Assembly: GCF_024756255.1 (NCBI RefSeq)
Contig: NZ_JANUHB010000002.1
Span: 682,001-746,000, forward strand
Source: Massilia agilis
Lineage (GTDB): Bacteria > Pseudomonadota > Gammaproteobacteria > Burkholderiales > Burkholderiaceae_D
Length of the DNA: 64,000 nt
Direction: 5' to 3'
In this document: positions 18,888-26,858 of the stretch, one piece after another
Numbering within the stretch: the stretch's first letter is position 1
Layout of the letters: each line of letters opens with the position of its first letter
Translations under genes and position numbers: made by a program
The notes under the pieces: model-generated
Seen by the model: only the letters and a program-made list of their open reading frames with translations
Told to the model about the DNA's origin: nothing
The model's database searches: none

Positions 18888-19355
18888 ATGAAAGGATCTC
18901 GTATCTTCGGCGCCACCGTCATCGCGGCAAGCGCCATCCTGACTGGCTGCGCCAGCAACAACACGCAGCCGTACAACAGCGGCTACAGCAGCGGCTACGG
19001 CTACAACAGCAACGCCTCGATGGGCTACGGCACGATCGAATCGATCCAGGTGGTGCAGGCATCGGGCAACACCAGCGGCGCCGGCGCCATCGTTGGCGGG
19101 CTGGTTGGCGCGCTGGCCGGCAACCAGGTGGGTAGCGGCGGCGGCCGGACGGCAGCCACGGTGGCCGGTGGCGTGGCTGGCGCCGCAATCGGCAACCGCG
19201 TCGAGTCCAACCGCAACGCCAACGGCGGCCAGGTGTACCAGATCAACGTGCGCATGGACAATGGCGAGTACCGCACCGTCACCCAGGACAGCGTCTATGA
19301 CCTGAACGTCGGCAACCGCGTGCGCCTCGTCGATGGCCGCGTGTACCGGTATTGA
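18888..19355 (+). CDS. Glycine-zipper 2TM outer-membrane lipoprotein (SlyB/Pcp-like)
   Basis: 155 residues. AGGAGACCAAC precedes the ATG at 18888. A lipobox (AILTGC) gives a lipidated N-terminus, followed by a Tyr/Ser/Asn-rich spacer. The glycine-zipper hairpin (GAGAIVGGLVGALAGNQVGSG and GGVAGAAIGN) spans residues ~65-105, and the C-terminal ~45 residues form a beta domain (VYQINVRMDNGEYRTVTQD). SlyB relatives stabilise outer-membrane proteins in stress. The protein at 28185 has the same hairpin and C-terminal domain, so the two are paralogues. Confidence 0.85.
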   Translation: MKGSRIFGATVIAASAILTGCASNNTQPYNSGYSSGYGYNSNASMGYGTIESIQVVQASGNTSGAGAIVGGLVGALAGNQVGSGGGRTAATVAGGVAGAAIGNRVESNRNANGGQVYQINVRMDNGEYRTVTQDSVYDLNVGNRVRLVDGRVYRY

Positions 19356-19385
19356 GCCCCTGCCTACTTGCTGTAAAGAACGGCG

Positions 19386-19538
19386 ATGGGGACTATACTG
19401 TTGGTAATCCTGATACTCGCCCTGGTCGGCGCATTGCCGACCTGGAGCCACAGCCGTACCTGGGGTTACGGCCCCAGCGGCGTGGCTGGACTGCTGGTCG
19501 TGGTCCTGCTGGTGTTGCTACTGACTGGGCGGTTATAG
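19386..19538 (+). CDS. DUF3309 family small membrane protein
   Basis: 50 residues. It begins MGTILLVILILALVGALPTW, followed by a GYGPSG turn and a second hydrophobic segment ending in LLLTGRL. This is the pattern of the DUF3309 family, two short membrane helices around a Tyr-Gly-Pro-Ser-Gly loop. The start is only 30 bp after the glycine-zipper gene, so it is probably on the same transcript. Function is unknown; relatives sit among stress-induced envelope genes. Confidence 0.8.
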   Translation: MGTILLVILILALVGALPTWSHSRTWGYGPSGVAGLLVVVLLVLLLTGRL

Positions 19539-19585
19539 GACCAGGGGGCGCATGTGCGCCCGCCTCACCTTTGATGGAGGTTCAA

Positions 19586-19927
19586 ATGCGACCCATGGAT
19601 GTGGCGCGCGCGGTAGCGCTCGCCGGTGCGCTCGGCGCTTTCGCGCTGGCGCAGGCACAGCAGATGGATGACAGCACGGTAGCGCCCGCTGTTGCACAGA
19701 AACAGAAGCAGGAAATCGCAAAAGGCGATCCGTCGCGCTGGTACACCCCGGCCGACGAGGCGCGCAACAAGGAGAAGGAAATTGGCGCGGCATACGCCGA
19801 GGCCAAGGCGGCTTGCCGCGAGGCGCCCAAGGACCAGCGCGCCGCCTGCCTGAAGGACGCGCGCACCACCTACGAGCAAGACATGGCCGACGCGCGCAAG
19901 CCGGCCTCGCCGGCCAAGACCAAATAA
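19586..19927 (+). CDS. Small secreted protein with one CxxxxxxxxxxC unit, hypothetical
   Basis: 113 residues from the ATG at 19586 (GGAGG 6-10 nt upstream). A signal peptide ends in FALAQAQ. The mature part is charged and helical; its CREAPKDQRAAC segment with following KDARTTYEQDMADARK resembles the repeat units of the protein encoded at 18143-18697. It is likely the third gene of the plus-strand cluster with the glycine-zipper and DUF3309 genes. The repeat element copy B follows the stop. Confidence 0.65.
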   Translation: MRPMDVARAVALAGALGAFALAQAQQMDDSTVAPAVAQKQKQEIAKGDPSRWYTPADEARNKEKEIGAAYAEAKAACREAPKDQRAACLKDARTTYEQDMADARKPASPAKTK

Positions 19928-19948
19928 GCAAGGCCGATTGCCGCAGTC

Positions 19949-20022
19949 GTAGGGTGGGCACTTGTGCCCACCGGTACACACGCGCCGCGTTCCACACCGG
20001 TGGGCACGGGAGCCCACCCTAC
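19949..20022. repeat. GTAGGGTGGGCA palindrome, copy B
   Basis: Outer arms GTAGGGTGGGC (19949-19959) and its complement (20012-20022) enclose inner arms GTGCCCACCGGT (19964-19975) and ACCGGTGGGCAC (19996-20007), the latter a perfect 12-bp pair. It thus consists of two ~27-bp units facing each other, in the convergent gap before the patatin gene. Confidence 0.85.
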
Positions 20023-20038
20023 TTACCCACCTGACCCT

Positions 20039-21187
20039 TTAATCCGCCTGGCGCGCGCTGGAGTCGTGACCCGGCGTCTCGTGCACCACCACCGCGGTAT
20101 CGGCCGGCACCCCGCGCAGCCAGCCGGCGTGGCGCAGCGCCCTTTGGGTATCCGCATAACCCTGGTCCCAGCGCCACTCGATCGATCCCTTGGAAAAATT
20201 GATGTCCTTGGACGCCATGTGCCAGTCGTGCCCGGCGTAGCGTAGCCGGACGATGTGCAGCACGCTGCCGCAGCCGAGCGCGAGCATGGCGCGCTCGTCC
20301 TCACACGTACGCAGCTCCGGCGGCAGCCGGTCGTACAGGTCGCGCAGCCGGCTTTGCAGCGCGTGCACGCGCGCGTAGTCGGCCAGGTGGCGCTCGGTGC
20401 GCGAGGCATAGGTCACGTCCTTCTGGCGCGTGCGCACTTCCTCGTAGGTCATCGGCGGCGCCCCCGCCGGGCTCCACAGGTCCACCACGAAGCATAGCGT
20501 GTCGCCCAGCGGCAACTCGTCGAGCACGGCCTCGAGCGGCGTGTTCGAGTACAGGCCGCCGTCCCAATACAGCTCGCCATCGATGCGCACCGGCGGAAAA
20601 CCGGGTGGCAGGCTGCCCGAGGCGCGCACGTGCTCGGGGCCAACGCGCTGGCGGCGGCTGTCGAAATGCACCAGCTGGCCGCTGGTCACGTTGACCGCGC
20701 TGATGGTCAGCCGTGGCGCAATCCGGGTGTTCATGAAGTCGAAATCGACCAGCTCGCGCAGCGTCGCCTCGAGCGGTTCGGTGTCGTAGAACGAGGCGTT
20801 CTCCGGCGCGACCGGCATGCCGAAGGCGAACGCGCTGGCGCCGCGCGGCACGAAAAAGCCCTCCACGCCGCGCACCACCGTTTCCATGGTATTCAGGCGA
20901 ATGTGCGCGCGCCGCTGGTCGTCGCCGACCGCCTCCATGTCCACGCAATCGCTGTGGGCCACGCGCTCCCAGAAACGCGTCAGTTGCGACAGGCAGTGGC
21001 TGCGCGTGTTGCCGGCGATGAGCGCGGCGTTGATCGCGCCGATCGAGGTGCCGGCAATCCAGTCGGGCACCAGCGCGTGTTCGTGCAGGGCCTGGTAGAC
21101 GCCGGCCTGGTAGGCGCCCAGCGCCCCGCCGCCCTGCAGCACGAGCACCACGCGCAAGCCCTGCGGATTGAGCGAGTTCCTGGCCAT
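20039..21187 (-). CDS. Patatin-like phospholipase
   Basis: 382 residues, no signal peptide. The oxyanion loop QGGGALGAYQAGV, the nucleophile elbow GTSIGAIN and the DGG catalytic-Asp motif (YWDGGLYSNTP) are all intact. The C-terminal ~100 residues match the DUF3734 extension found on such patatins, which are sometimes linked to poly-hydroxybutyrate granules; with phbB 10 kb away that link is only a suggestion. It would act as a lipid acyl hydrolase. Its ribosome site (GGGA) directly follows a terminator-like hairpin and T-run. Confidence 0.9.
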   Translation of the reverse strand: MARNSLNPQGLRVVLVLQGGGALGAYQAGVYQALHEHALVPDWIAGTSIGAINAALIAGNTRSHCLSQLTRFWERVAHSDCVDMEAVGDDQRRAHIRLNTMETVVRGVEGFFVPRGASAFAFGMPVAPENASFYDTEPLEATLRELVDFDFMNTRIAPRLTISAVNVTSGQLVHFDSRRQRVGPEHVRASGSLPPGFPPVRIDGELYWDGGLYSNTPLEAVLDELPLGDTLCFVVDLWSPAGAPPMTYEEVRTRQKDVTYASRTERHLADYARVHALQSRLRDLYDRLPPELRTCEDERAMLALGCGSVLHIVRLRYAGHDWHMASKDINFSKGSIEWRWDQGYADTQRALRHAGWLRGVPADTAVVVHETPGHDSSARQAD

Positions 21188-21194
21188 TGCATCC

Positions 21195-21230
21195 CAAAAA
21201 AGACGGCGCCCAATCCGTGATTGCGACGCC
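21195..21230 (-). terminator. Terminator-like hairpin abutting the patatin ribosome site
   Basis: On the minus strand an interrupted stem (GGCG/CGCC plus CAATC/GATTG around a 3-nt loop, 21205-21230) is followed by six T residues (21201-21196) and then at once by GGGATGCA and the patatin ATG at 21187. Confidence 0.6.
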
Positions 21231-21291
21231 GCTCAAGCCCCACCATATCTGTTGCGGCCGGACCGTTGCCCGGCCTGGCGCGCGGGCCGGC

Positions 21292-21651
21292 TCAGTAGGC
21301 CAGCTCCTGCGCCCGTTTGCGCTGCAGGTACCAGGCGGCCACGCCCAGCAGCGTGGCGATGCCCAGCGCCGGCTTGCCCAGCCGCTTTTTGCGGATGAAG
21401 CCCAGCACCGTCAGCGCGTACGGCGCCAGCACCGACACGTTGGTGCCGGTCGGCTTGAGCAGCGCGTCGGCCCGTGTGCGCAGCGCCCAGGTCGCGTGGT
21501 CCACCACCGAGTGGAACATGACCTCGGGCCGCGCCCCATGCTTGATCTGGGCCTTGGCGTGCGCGATGCCGGCGCGGTAGTACTCCCCGTCGCGCAGCAG
21601 TTCGGCCTTGCGGACGTCCGGGCTCAGCTTGTCGTGCGAATGTGTGTGCAT
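21292..21651 (-). CDS. Hypothetical protein, last gene of the YqjD/YqjE-like cluster
   Basis: 119 residues from the ATG at 21651 (GGAGAAAAC directly upstream). The N-terminus is His-rich (MHTHSHDK). The middle is helical, and two moderately hydrophobic stretches (VLAPYALTVLGFI and GIATLLGVAAWYL) end in a basic RKR tail. Its position after the DUF883 and holin-like genes matches the yqjK slot of the enterobacterial yqjCDEK operon, but the sequence is not a clear YqjK. Confidence 0.6.
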   Translation of the reverse strand: MHTHSHDKLSPDVRKAELLRDGEYYRAGIAHAKAQIKHGARPEVMFHSVVDHATWALRTRADALLKPTGTNVSVLAPYALTVLGFIRKKRLGKPALGIATLLGVAAWYLQRKRAQELAY

Positions 21652-21665
21652 GTTTTCTCCTTGGC

Positions 21666-22052
21666 TCACAGCAGCATGTCACGGTCGTTGCGCAGCTCCT
21701 GCATGGTGGCCGGGAACGCCAGCTTGCCTTGCTTGAGCATGGCCATGCCCCAGAACACCAGCGCGGCCGTGAAGACCAGGAACACCACGAACATCAGCAG
21801 CAATATCTTCCAGCCCAGCGCGTCCCACGCCAGCGCGACGATGGTCGCGGTACCGTACGCCAGCGCGAACCAGGTGAACATGACCGCCAGCGCAAAAATG
21901 GCCAGCAGCTCGATCACGTGGTTGCGCACCTCGCCCAGCTCGACCGCCGCCAGTTCGACACGCGACACCACCAGCCCGAACAGGTTGCGCAGCAGGCTCG
22001 ATACGCCGCCCATCAGGCCGGGGGAGTGTACGACGGTTTCAGTGTCTTCCAT
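21666..22052 (-). CDS. YqjE-like 'phage holin family' membrane protein
   Basis: 128 residues. Two strong membrane segments (VIELLAIFALAVMFTWFALAYG and ILLLMFVVFLVFTAALVFWGMAML) are connected by a short loop, with an N-terminal amphipathic helix (LLRNLFGLVVSRVELAAVELGEVRN). This is the Phage_holin_3_6/YqjE pattern, a chromosomal family despite the name. It is paired with a DUF883 gene upstream, as in E. coli yqjD-yqjE, where the products sit in the inner membrane and are RpoS-dependent. Confidence 0.85.
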   Translation of the reverse strand: MEDTETVVHSPGLMGGVSSLLRNLFGLVVSRVELAAVELGEVRNHVIELLAIFALAVMFTWFALAYGTATIVALAWDALGWKILLLMFVVFLVFTAALVFWGMAMLKQGKLAFPATMQELRNDRDMLL

Positions 22053-22070
22053 GATCGGGTCCCCGGCGTC

Positions 22071-22415
22071 TCATTGTTGTTGGCGGCTGATGAGCATGCC
22101 CACGAGCAAACCCACACCTGCCGCGGCGACCACCGTGCGCCATGGGTTGTCCTTGACATAGACATCGGCCGTGTGCGCCAGTTCCTTCCCTTTTTCGATC
22201 GCTTGATCCTGGTAGCTGCCGGCCTTGCCCAGCGCCCGGTCGAGCATGTCCATGCCGCGTCCGCGCAATTCCTCGGCCTTTTCGCCGGTCAAGGCCGCCG
22301 CCGCCGACAGCAGCGCCTGGGCATCGCGCACCAGCGCTTTCATGTCGGTACCGGTATCCTGCATGCCGGCGTTGAAGGATCGGGTGCTGCCGTTGCTGCG
22401 GATGGTGTCTAGCAT
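22071..22415 (-). CDS. ElaB/YqjD/DUF883 family membrane-anchored protein
   Basis: 114 residues. A long helical N-terminal part is followed by the family-defining segment VYVKDNPWRTVVAAAGVGLLVGMLISR, a C-terminal tail anchor. E. coli YqjD and ElaB bind stationary-phase ribosomes through the N-terminus and tether them to the inner membrane. It is followed after 18 bp by the yqjE-like gene. AGGAG lies 5-9 nt before the ATG. Confidence 0.88.
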   Translation of the reverse strand: MLDTIRSNGSTRSFNAGMQDTGTDMKALVRDAQALLSAAAALTGEKAEELRGRGMDMLDRALGKAGSYQDQAIEKGKELAHTADVYVKDNPWRTVVAAAGVGLLVGMLISRQQQ

Positions 22416-22466
22416 GGTGAACTCCTGTTGTCTGGTGGGTGGTATCGATCGTGTTGCAATGCCGGC

Positions 22467-23006
22467 TTACATGGCCAGCAGGTCGCGCATGTCGTCGGCG
22501 TGCTCCTCTTCGACCGCCATGATCTCGACCAGCATGTCGCGCGTGGTCGGGTCCTTGTCGCCGATGACGGCGATCATCTGGCGGTACGACTCGATCGCCA
22601 CGCGCTCGGCGATCAGGTCGGCGCGCACCATGGCCTGGGCGTCGTCCGAGTCGTCGTATTCGGCATGGCTGCGCGCCGACAGCGTGGCCGGATTGAAGTT
22701 GGGCGAGCCATTGAGCTGCACGATGCGCTCGGCGATGCGGTCGGCGTGGTCCTGCTCCTGCTGCGCATGCTCGAGGAACTCGGCGCGCATCTGGGCGCTG
22801 TTGGGCCCCTGCACCGTGTAGTAGTGGCGCTTGTAGCGCAGGATGCACAACAGTTCGGTCGCCAGCGCGTCGTTGAGCATCGCAATCACCGCCTCGCGGT
22901 CGGCCTGGTAGCCCTCGGTGACGGCGCCGTCATCGAGGTTGGCGGCGGCTTGGCGGATCGCCGCCACGTCGAAGCCATGTGCCAGGTTGCTTTTCGTTTC
23001 TTCCAT
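22467..23006 (-). CDS. Ferritin-like diiron protein
   Basis: 179 residues forming a four-helix bundle. Metal ligands are visible in two ExxH helix pairs: ATELLCILRY with EHAQQEQDHA, and ERVAIESY with EIMAVEEEHADD. The first helix also carries the KRHYY segment. It resembles bacterioferritin/Dps-like stress ferritins, so iron storage or peroxide protection is likely. It lies 33 bp downstream of an OmpA-type gene and 51 bp upstream of the DUF883 gene in one run of minus-strand genes. Confidence 0.82.
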   Translation of the reverse strand: MEETKSNLAHGFDVAAIRQAAANLDDGAVTEGYQADREAVIAMLNDALATELLCILRYKRHYYTVQGPNSAQMRAEFLEHAQQEQDHADRIAERIVQLNGSPNFNPATLSARSHAEYDDSDDAQAMVRADLIAERVAIESYRQMIAVIGDKDPTTRDMLVEIMAVEEEHADDMRDLLAM

Positions 23007-23039
23007 GATGTTTCCTTAGTGACGATTAAGATAAGCGGG

Positions 23040-23969
23040 TCAGCGCATCGCCGCGCGCGGCGGGATGGGCGCGCCCTCGTTCGACAGCACGATCTCGACG
23101 CGGCGGTTGCGCTGGCGGTTGGCGGCCGAGTCGTTCGGCGCCACCGGGAATGCCTCGCCATACGCGCGCATCGCGATGCGCTCGCGCGCCACGCCCATGC
23201 CGGCCAGGGCCGAGGCCACCGTGCTCGCGCGCCGTTCGGACAGCTCCTGGTTGTGGCTGGCCGTGCCGGTGCTGTCCGTGAATCCTTCGACCAATACCGT
23301 GCGGTCAGGGTTCTGCGCCATCACGTCGGCCAGCTTGCGCAAGGTTGAAACCCCGTCCGGTTTCAGGCTGGCCTTGTCCAGGTCGAACAGCACGTCGCCG
23401 ATCGTCACCACGTAGCCGCGCTCGGTCTTGACGGCGTGCAGCTCGACCAGCAGCGCTTCCAGCCGCGCGGCGCGCTCGGCCAGCGCGGCGCTCTGGGCCT
23501 GCGCCTCAGCGGCCTGCTGGCGCGCGCTGTCGGCCTGCTGCTGGGCATTGGCGGCCTGGGCCTGGGCATCGGCGGCCTGCCGCCGCGCGCGCTCGGCCTC
23601 GGCGGTGCGTGCCTGCAGCTGCACCTCGGTGCGCTCCTGGCGCGCCTGCGCGATGCCGGCCTCGGCCGCCTTGGCCTTGGCCACTTCCTGGGCGGTCGCG
23701 ATCTTCTGCTTGGCCAGGTAGGCCAGCCGGTCGATCTTGTCCAGGCTCTCGCGCTGGGCGGCGGCGGCATTGGCCTTGTCGAGCGCGTCGGTGGCTTCCT
23801 TGAACTGCAGCGGCGCGTACTGCGCCACCTGCGGGTTGTTGCTTGCGGCCACAAAGTCGGCCCTGGCCTGGTCCAGCGTGGCGGTGGTGGTGGGCACGGT
23901 GCTGCAGGCGGCCAGCATCACGACGCTGGCGAACACGATCGATTTCAAAATGCGTGCATGCTTGTTCAT
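23040..23969 (-). CDS. OmpA-domain lipoprotein with DUF4398 N-terminus
   Basis: 309 residues from the ATG at 23969 (GGGAGAAC upstream). A lipobox (VMLAAC) precedes a DUF4398 helical domain (LDQARADFVAASNN...). A ~100-residue Ala/Gln/Arg coiled coil follows, then a C-terminal OmpA domain (VEGFTDSTGTASHNQELSERRA, NRQRNRRVEIVL). The coiled coil would span part of the periplasm with lipid at one end and peptidoglycan at the other. The neighbouring gene at 24070 encodes a DUF4398-only lipoprotein. Confidence 0.9.
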   Translation of the reverse strand: MNKHARILKSIVFASVVMLAACSTVPTTTATLDQARADFVAASNNPQVAQYAPLQFKEATDALDKANAAAAQRESLDKIDRLAYLAKQKIATAQEVAKAKAAEAGIAQARQERTEVQLQARTAEAERARRQAADAQAQAANAQQQADSARQQAAEAQAQSAALAERAARLEALLVELHAVKTERGYVVTIGDVLFDLDKASLKPDGVSTLRKLADVMAQNPDRTVLVEGFTDSTGTASHNQELSERRASTVASALAGMGVARERIAMRAYGEAFPVAPNDSAANRQRNRRVEIVLSNEGAPIPPRAAMR

Positions 23970-24069
23970 GTTGTTCTCCCGGGCGCGCCACACGGCGCGG
24001 ATATCGTTGTCGTTGCGCGCATCGGGCCACGCCCGGCGCCAGCAGCGCGGGCCGGCCCGTGCGTGCTGG

Positions 24070-24450
24070 TCATTGCTGGTTGGCGCGGTCCACTTCCTGG
24101 CGCAGCGCGCGCAGGTCGGCGTCCAGCGCGCTGGCGGCGGCCGTGGCCTTGGCCGAGCTGGCCTTGCTCTGGGCCAGCTTGGCGTCGGCCTCGGCCTGGA
24201 CCGCCAGCTCGCGTGCCAGCTTGTAGTCCTTGGCCTGCAGCGCCTGGTTAGCCTTGAGCATCTTCTCGCGCGCCATCGTGATCTCGTCCGGCGCCAACTC
24301 GGCCGCGCCGGCCTGCACCGCGTTCTCGACCGCGTTCTTCGACACCGCCACGTCAGCCGCCGCCGGCGCCTTCTGCGGGCTGGAGCAGGCTGCAAGCAGC
24401 GCCAGCACGGCCGCGCCGGCGAGCAGTTTCATGGATTCTTGTGCGTACAT
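24070..24450 (-). CDS. DUF4398 lipoprotein
   Basis: 126 residues from the ATG at 24450, chosen because AGGAG lies 6 nt upstream. The lipobox LLAAC is followed by a helical DUF4398 domain (ISKNAVENAV-like, EITMAREKMLKANQALQAKDYKLARELAVQAEADAKLAQSK). It is the first gene of a minus-strand run (DUF4398, OmpA, ferritin-like, DUF883, YqjE, 21292 gene) that may extend over 3 kb. The promoter-site pair at 24487-24528 sits 37-78 bp upstream. Confidence 0.85.
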   Translation of the reverse strand: MYAQESMKLLAGAAVLALLAACSSPQKAPAAADVAVSKNAVENAVQAGAAELAPDEITMAREKMLKANQALQAKDYKLARELAVQAEADAKLAQSKASSAKATAAASALDADLRALRQEVDRANQQ

Positions 24451-24514
24451 CGTCATCTCCTGGAATGAGGGATTGTTATTGGTAACGTTATAAGCCGATT
24501 GGCGGACGAGATCG

Positions 24515-24528
24515 GTTCGCTGGCGCAC
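24515..24528 (-). promoter_or_regulatory. GTNCG-N4-CGNAC site for the DUF4398-yqjE run
   Basis: Minus-strand sequence GTGCG-CCAG-CGAAC. The -10 TATAAC (24492 to 24487) matches 5 of 6 and begins exactly 29.5 bp from the centre. Confidence 0.7.
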
Positions 24529-24563
24529 ATTGCCCCGCCCGCTTGTGCGACGCCCCGCGCACG

Positions 24564-24577
24564 GTGCGCCAGCGCAC
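24564..24577 (+). promoter_or_regulatory. GTNCG-N4-CGNAC site for the AsmA gene
   Basis: GTGCG-CCAG-CGCAC. TAATCT (24600-24605) starts 29.5 bp from the centre. Together with the minus-strand copy 49 bp away it forms a divergent pair of equal geometry. Confidence 0.65.
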
Positions 24578-24642
24578 ATCATGACTCATGCCTTTCCGAT
24601 AATCTCGCTGTCACGACAGTTCCCACCTAGAAGGATCGTGTC

Positions 24643-26697
24643 ATGACCGAAACGAGCGAGAAGCCAGCGCACACGCACCGCATGTCGCGCGGCACAAAAA
24701 TCGTGCTGGGCGTGCTTGGGGTACTGGTCGCAATCCCCGTCATCGCCATCATCTTCATTCTCACCTTCGACTGGAACCGGGCCAAGCCCTGGATCAACAC
24801 CAAGGTGAGCGACGCGATCGAGCGCCCGTTCGCCATCCGCGGCAATCTTGCCGTGCATTGGGAGCAGCCGGCGCGCGCGATGGCGCCGGGTGAACGCACC
24901 TGGCGCGACTGGATTCCCTGGCCGCACCTGTACGCCGATGACGTTCATGTCGGCAACCCGGCCGGGATGCCCGAGCGCGACATGGCCAAGGTGCGCCAGT
25001 TCTCGTTCTCGCTCAATCCCTTCGCCCTGCTCGGCCACACCATTTCAATTCCCGTGCTGCGCTTCGAGTCGCCCAGCGTGGACCTGTTGCGCGTCGATCC
25101 CACGCACAACAACTGGACCTTCAAGCACGAACAGAAGCCATCGAAGTGGCGGCTCGACCTGCAGCGCATCGTGTTGTCCAAGGGCGTGGTGCACGTGCTC
25201 GATGCGGTCACCAAAACCGACGTGACGGCCGACATCGAGACGCTCCCGAACAACCCCACCTACGGCATCGGCTGGACCCTGCGCGGCAGCTACAACGGCG
25301 CGCCGGTGGGCGGCGGCGGCAAGGCCGGCGCCGTGCTCACGCTACGCGAGGAGGATGTGCGCTACCCGGTCCAGGCCGACATGCATTCGGGCGCCACGCG
25401 CATCGCGGTCGAGGGCACGATCACCCGTCCCACTCAGTTGTCCGGGCTCGACCTGCGCCTGAAGCTGGCCGGGCCGAGCATGGCGCGGCTGTACAACTTC
25501 ACCCACCTGCTGTTGCCCGAAACGCCGGCGTTCAGCACCGAGGGCCACCTGATCGGCAAGATCGGGGGCGACGACGCGCGCTGGACCTACGAAAACTTCA
25601 AGGGCAAGGTCGGCTCGAGCGATATTGCCGGCCGGCTTGAATTCCGGCCCGACAAGCCGCGCGGCAAGCTTTCCGGCAACGTGGTATCGCACCAGCTGCT
25701 GTTCACCGACCTGGGCCCGCTGATCGGCGCCGACTCCAACGCCAGCAAGAAGGCGCGCGGCGTCGATGTGGTGCAGCCGGAGGGCAAGGTGCTGCCGGTC
25801 GAGAAATTCAGGACCGAACGCTGGAAGACGCTCGATGCCGACGTGCGCTTTGCGGCCGAGCGCATAGTACGCAAGAAAGAGCTGCCGATCACCAAGCTGT
25901 CCACCCACCTGGTCATGAAGGACGGCGTGCTCACGCTCGACCCGCTCGACTTTGGCCTGGCTGGCGGCACGCTGCGCAACCATATCAAGCTCGATGGCAG
26001 CAGCGGCAAGACCATCAAGGCCACCGCCCAGGTCGAGGCGCGCCACATCCAGATCAAGCAACTGTTCCCGGCGATCCAGAAGGTGCAGCAGGCCACCATC
26101 GGCCAGATCAACGGCGACGCCAAGCTCACCGCCGTGGGCGAGTCGGTGGCCGGCATGCTGGCCGACTCCAACGGCGAGATCAACGCGCTGGTGCAGGAAG
26201 GCACGGTGAGCAAGCTGCTGGTGGAGGAGATGGGCCTGAACGTGGGCAGCATCATCGTGGACAAGCTGTTCGGCGACAAGCAGGTCGAGCTCAACTGCGT
26301 GGCCACCAACCTCGACGTGGTCAACGGCGTGGCCAAGACGCAGCTGTTCGTGGCGGACACGGACGATGCGCGCATTGTCGTGGGCGGCACAGTCAACCTG
26401 GCCAGCGAGCAGATGAACCTGCGGCTGGACCAGCAGACCAAGGGCCTGCACCTGCTGTCGCTGCGCGCGCCGATCTATCTGCGCGGCACCTTCCACCAGC
26501 CGGACGTGTCGGTGGACAAGAAGGTGCTCGCGCTGCGCGCCGGCGGCGCCCTGGCGCTGGGAGCGATTGCCGCCCCGGCCGCGCTGGTTCCGCTAATCAA
26601 CACCGGCGGCGGCAAGGACAGCAATTGCGGCAAGCTGCTGGCGCAGGCCAGCGCCAAGCCGACCGCGCCGCCACCGGGCAAGACCAAAACGCATTGA
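24643..26697 (+). CDS. AsmA family protein
   Basis: 684 residues. One N-terminal membrane helix (VLGVLGVLVAIPVIAIIFILTF) anchors the protein, and the rest is periplasmic beta-rich AsmA/TamB-like repeat. The C-terminal AsmA_2 region (LNVGSIIVDKLFGDKQVELNCVATNLDVVNGVAKTQLFVADT) is well conserved. A hydrophobic stretch (LALGAIAAPAALVPLI) lies near the end. Large AsmA-like proteins bridge inner and outer membranes and carry phospholipids. At 684 residues it is in the size range of YhjG. It is transcribed divergently from the DUF4398 gene. Confidence 0.9.
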   Translation: MTETSEKPAHTHRMSRGTKIVLGVLGVLVAIPVIAIIFILTFDWNRAKPWINTKVSDAIERPFAIRGNLAVHWEQPARAMAPGERTWRDWIPWPHLYADDVHVGNPAGMPERDMAKVRQFSFSLNPFALLGHTISIPVLRFESPSVDLLRVDPTHNNWTFKHEQKPSKWRLDLQRIVLSKGVVHVLDAVTKTDVTADIETLPNNPTYGIGWTLRGSYNGAPVGGGGKAGAVLTLREEDVRYPVQADMHSGATRIAVEGTITRPTQLSGLDLRLKLAGPSMARLYNFTHLLLPETPAFSTEGHLIGKIGGDDARWTYENFKGKVGSSDIAGRLEFRPDKPRGKLSGNVVSHQLLFTDLGPLIGADSNASKKARGVDVVQPEGKVLPVEKFRTERWKTLDADVRFAAERIVRKKELPITKLSTHLVMKDGVLTLDPLDFGLAGGTLRNHIKLDGSSGKTIKATAQVEARHIQIKQLFPAIQKVQQATIGQINGDAKLTAVGESVAGMLADSNGEINALVQEGTVSKLLVEEMGLNVGSIIVDKLFGDKQVELNCVATNLDVVNGVAKTQLFVADTDDARIVVGGTVNLASEQMNLRLDQQTKGLHLLSLRAPIYLRGTFHQPDVSVDKKVLALRAGGALALGAIAAPAALVPLINTGGGKDSNCGKLLAQASAKPTAPPPGKTKTH

Positions 26698-26712
26698 GCC
26701 AGGTCGCGCAGG

Positions 26713-26726
26713 GTGAGCCAGCGAAC
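26713..26726 (+). promoter_or_regulatory. GTNCG-N4-CGNAC-like site for the OsmB-like gene
   Basis: GTGAG-CCAG-CGAAC, one base off the core. TACTCT (26749-26754) starts 29.5 bp from the centre, giving a leader of about 98 nt. Confidence 0.5.
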
Positions 26727-26858
26727 AGACGGGAGCGCAAGCGGGCTCTACTCTGTAGCTGAGGTGGCGCGCGGCGCCATCGGGAGAACGCAATGATGGG
26801 CGTTACCTGGTTCCGGCCGGTATGCCTGAGTGATTACCCACCGAAAAGGAGATCAATC

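Noticed and set aside
21666..22052. Prophage signal from a 'phage holin family' product
   Set aside because: This is the chromosomal YqjE family next to a DUF883 gene; no other phage gene is nearby.
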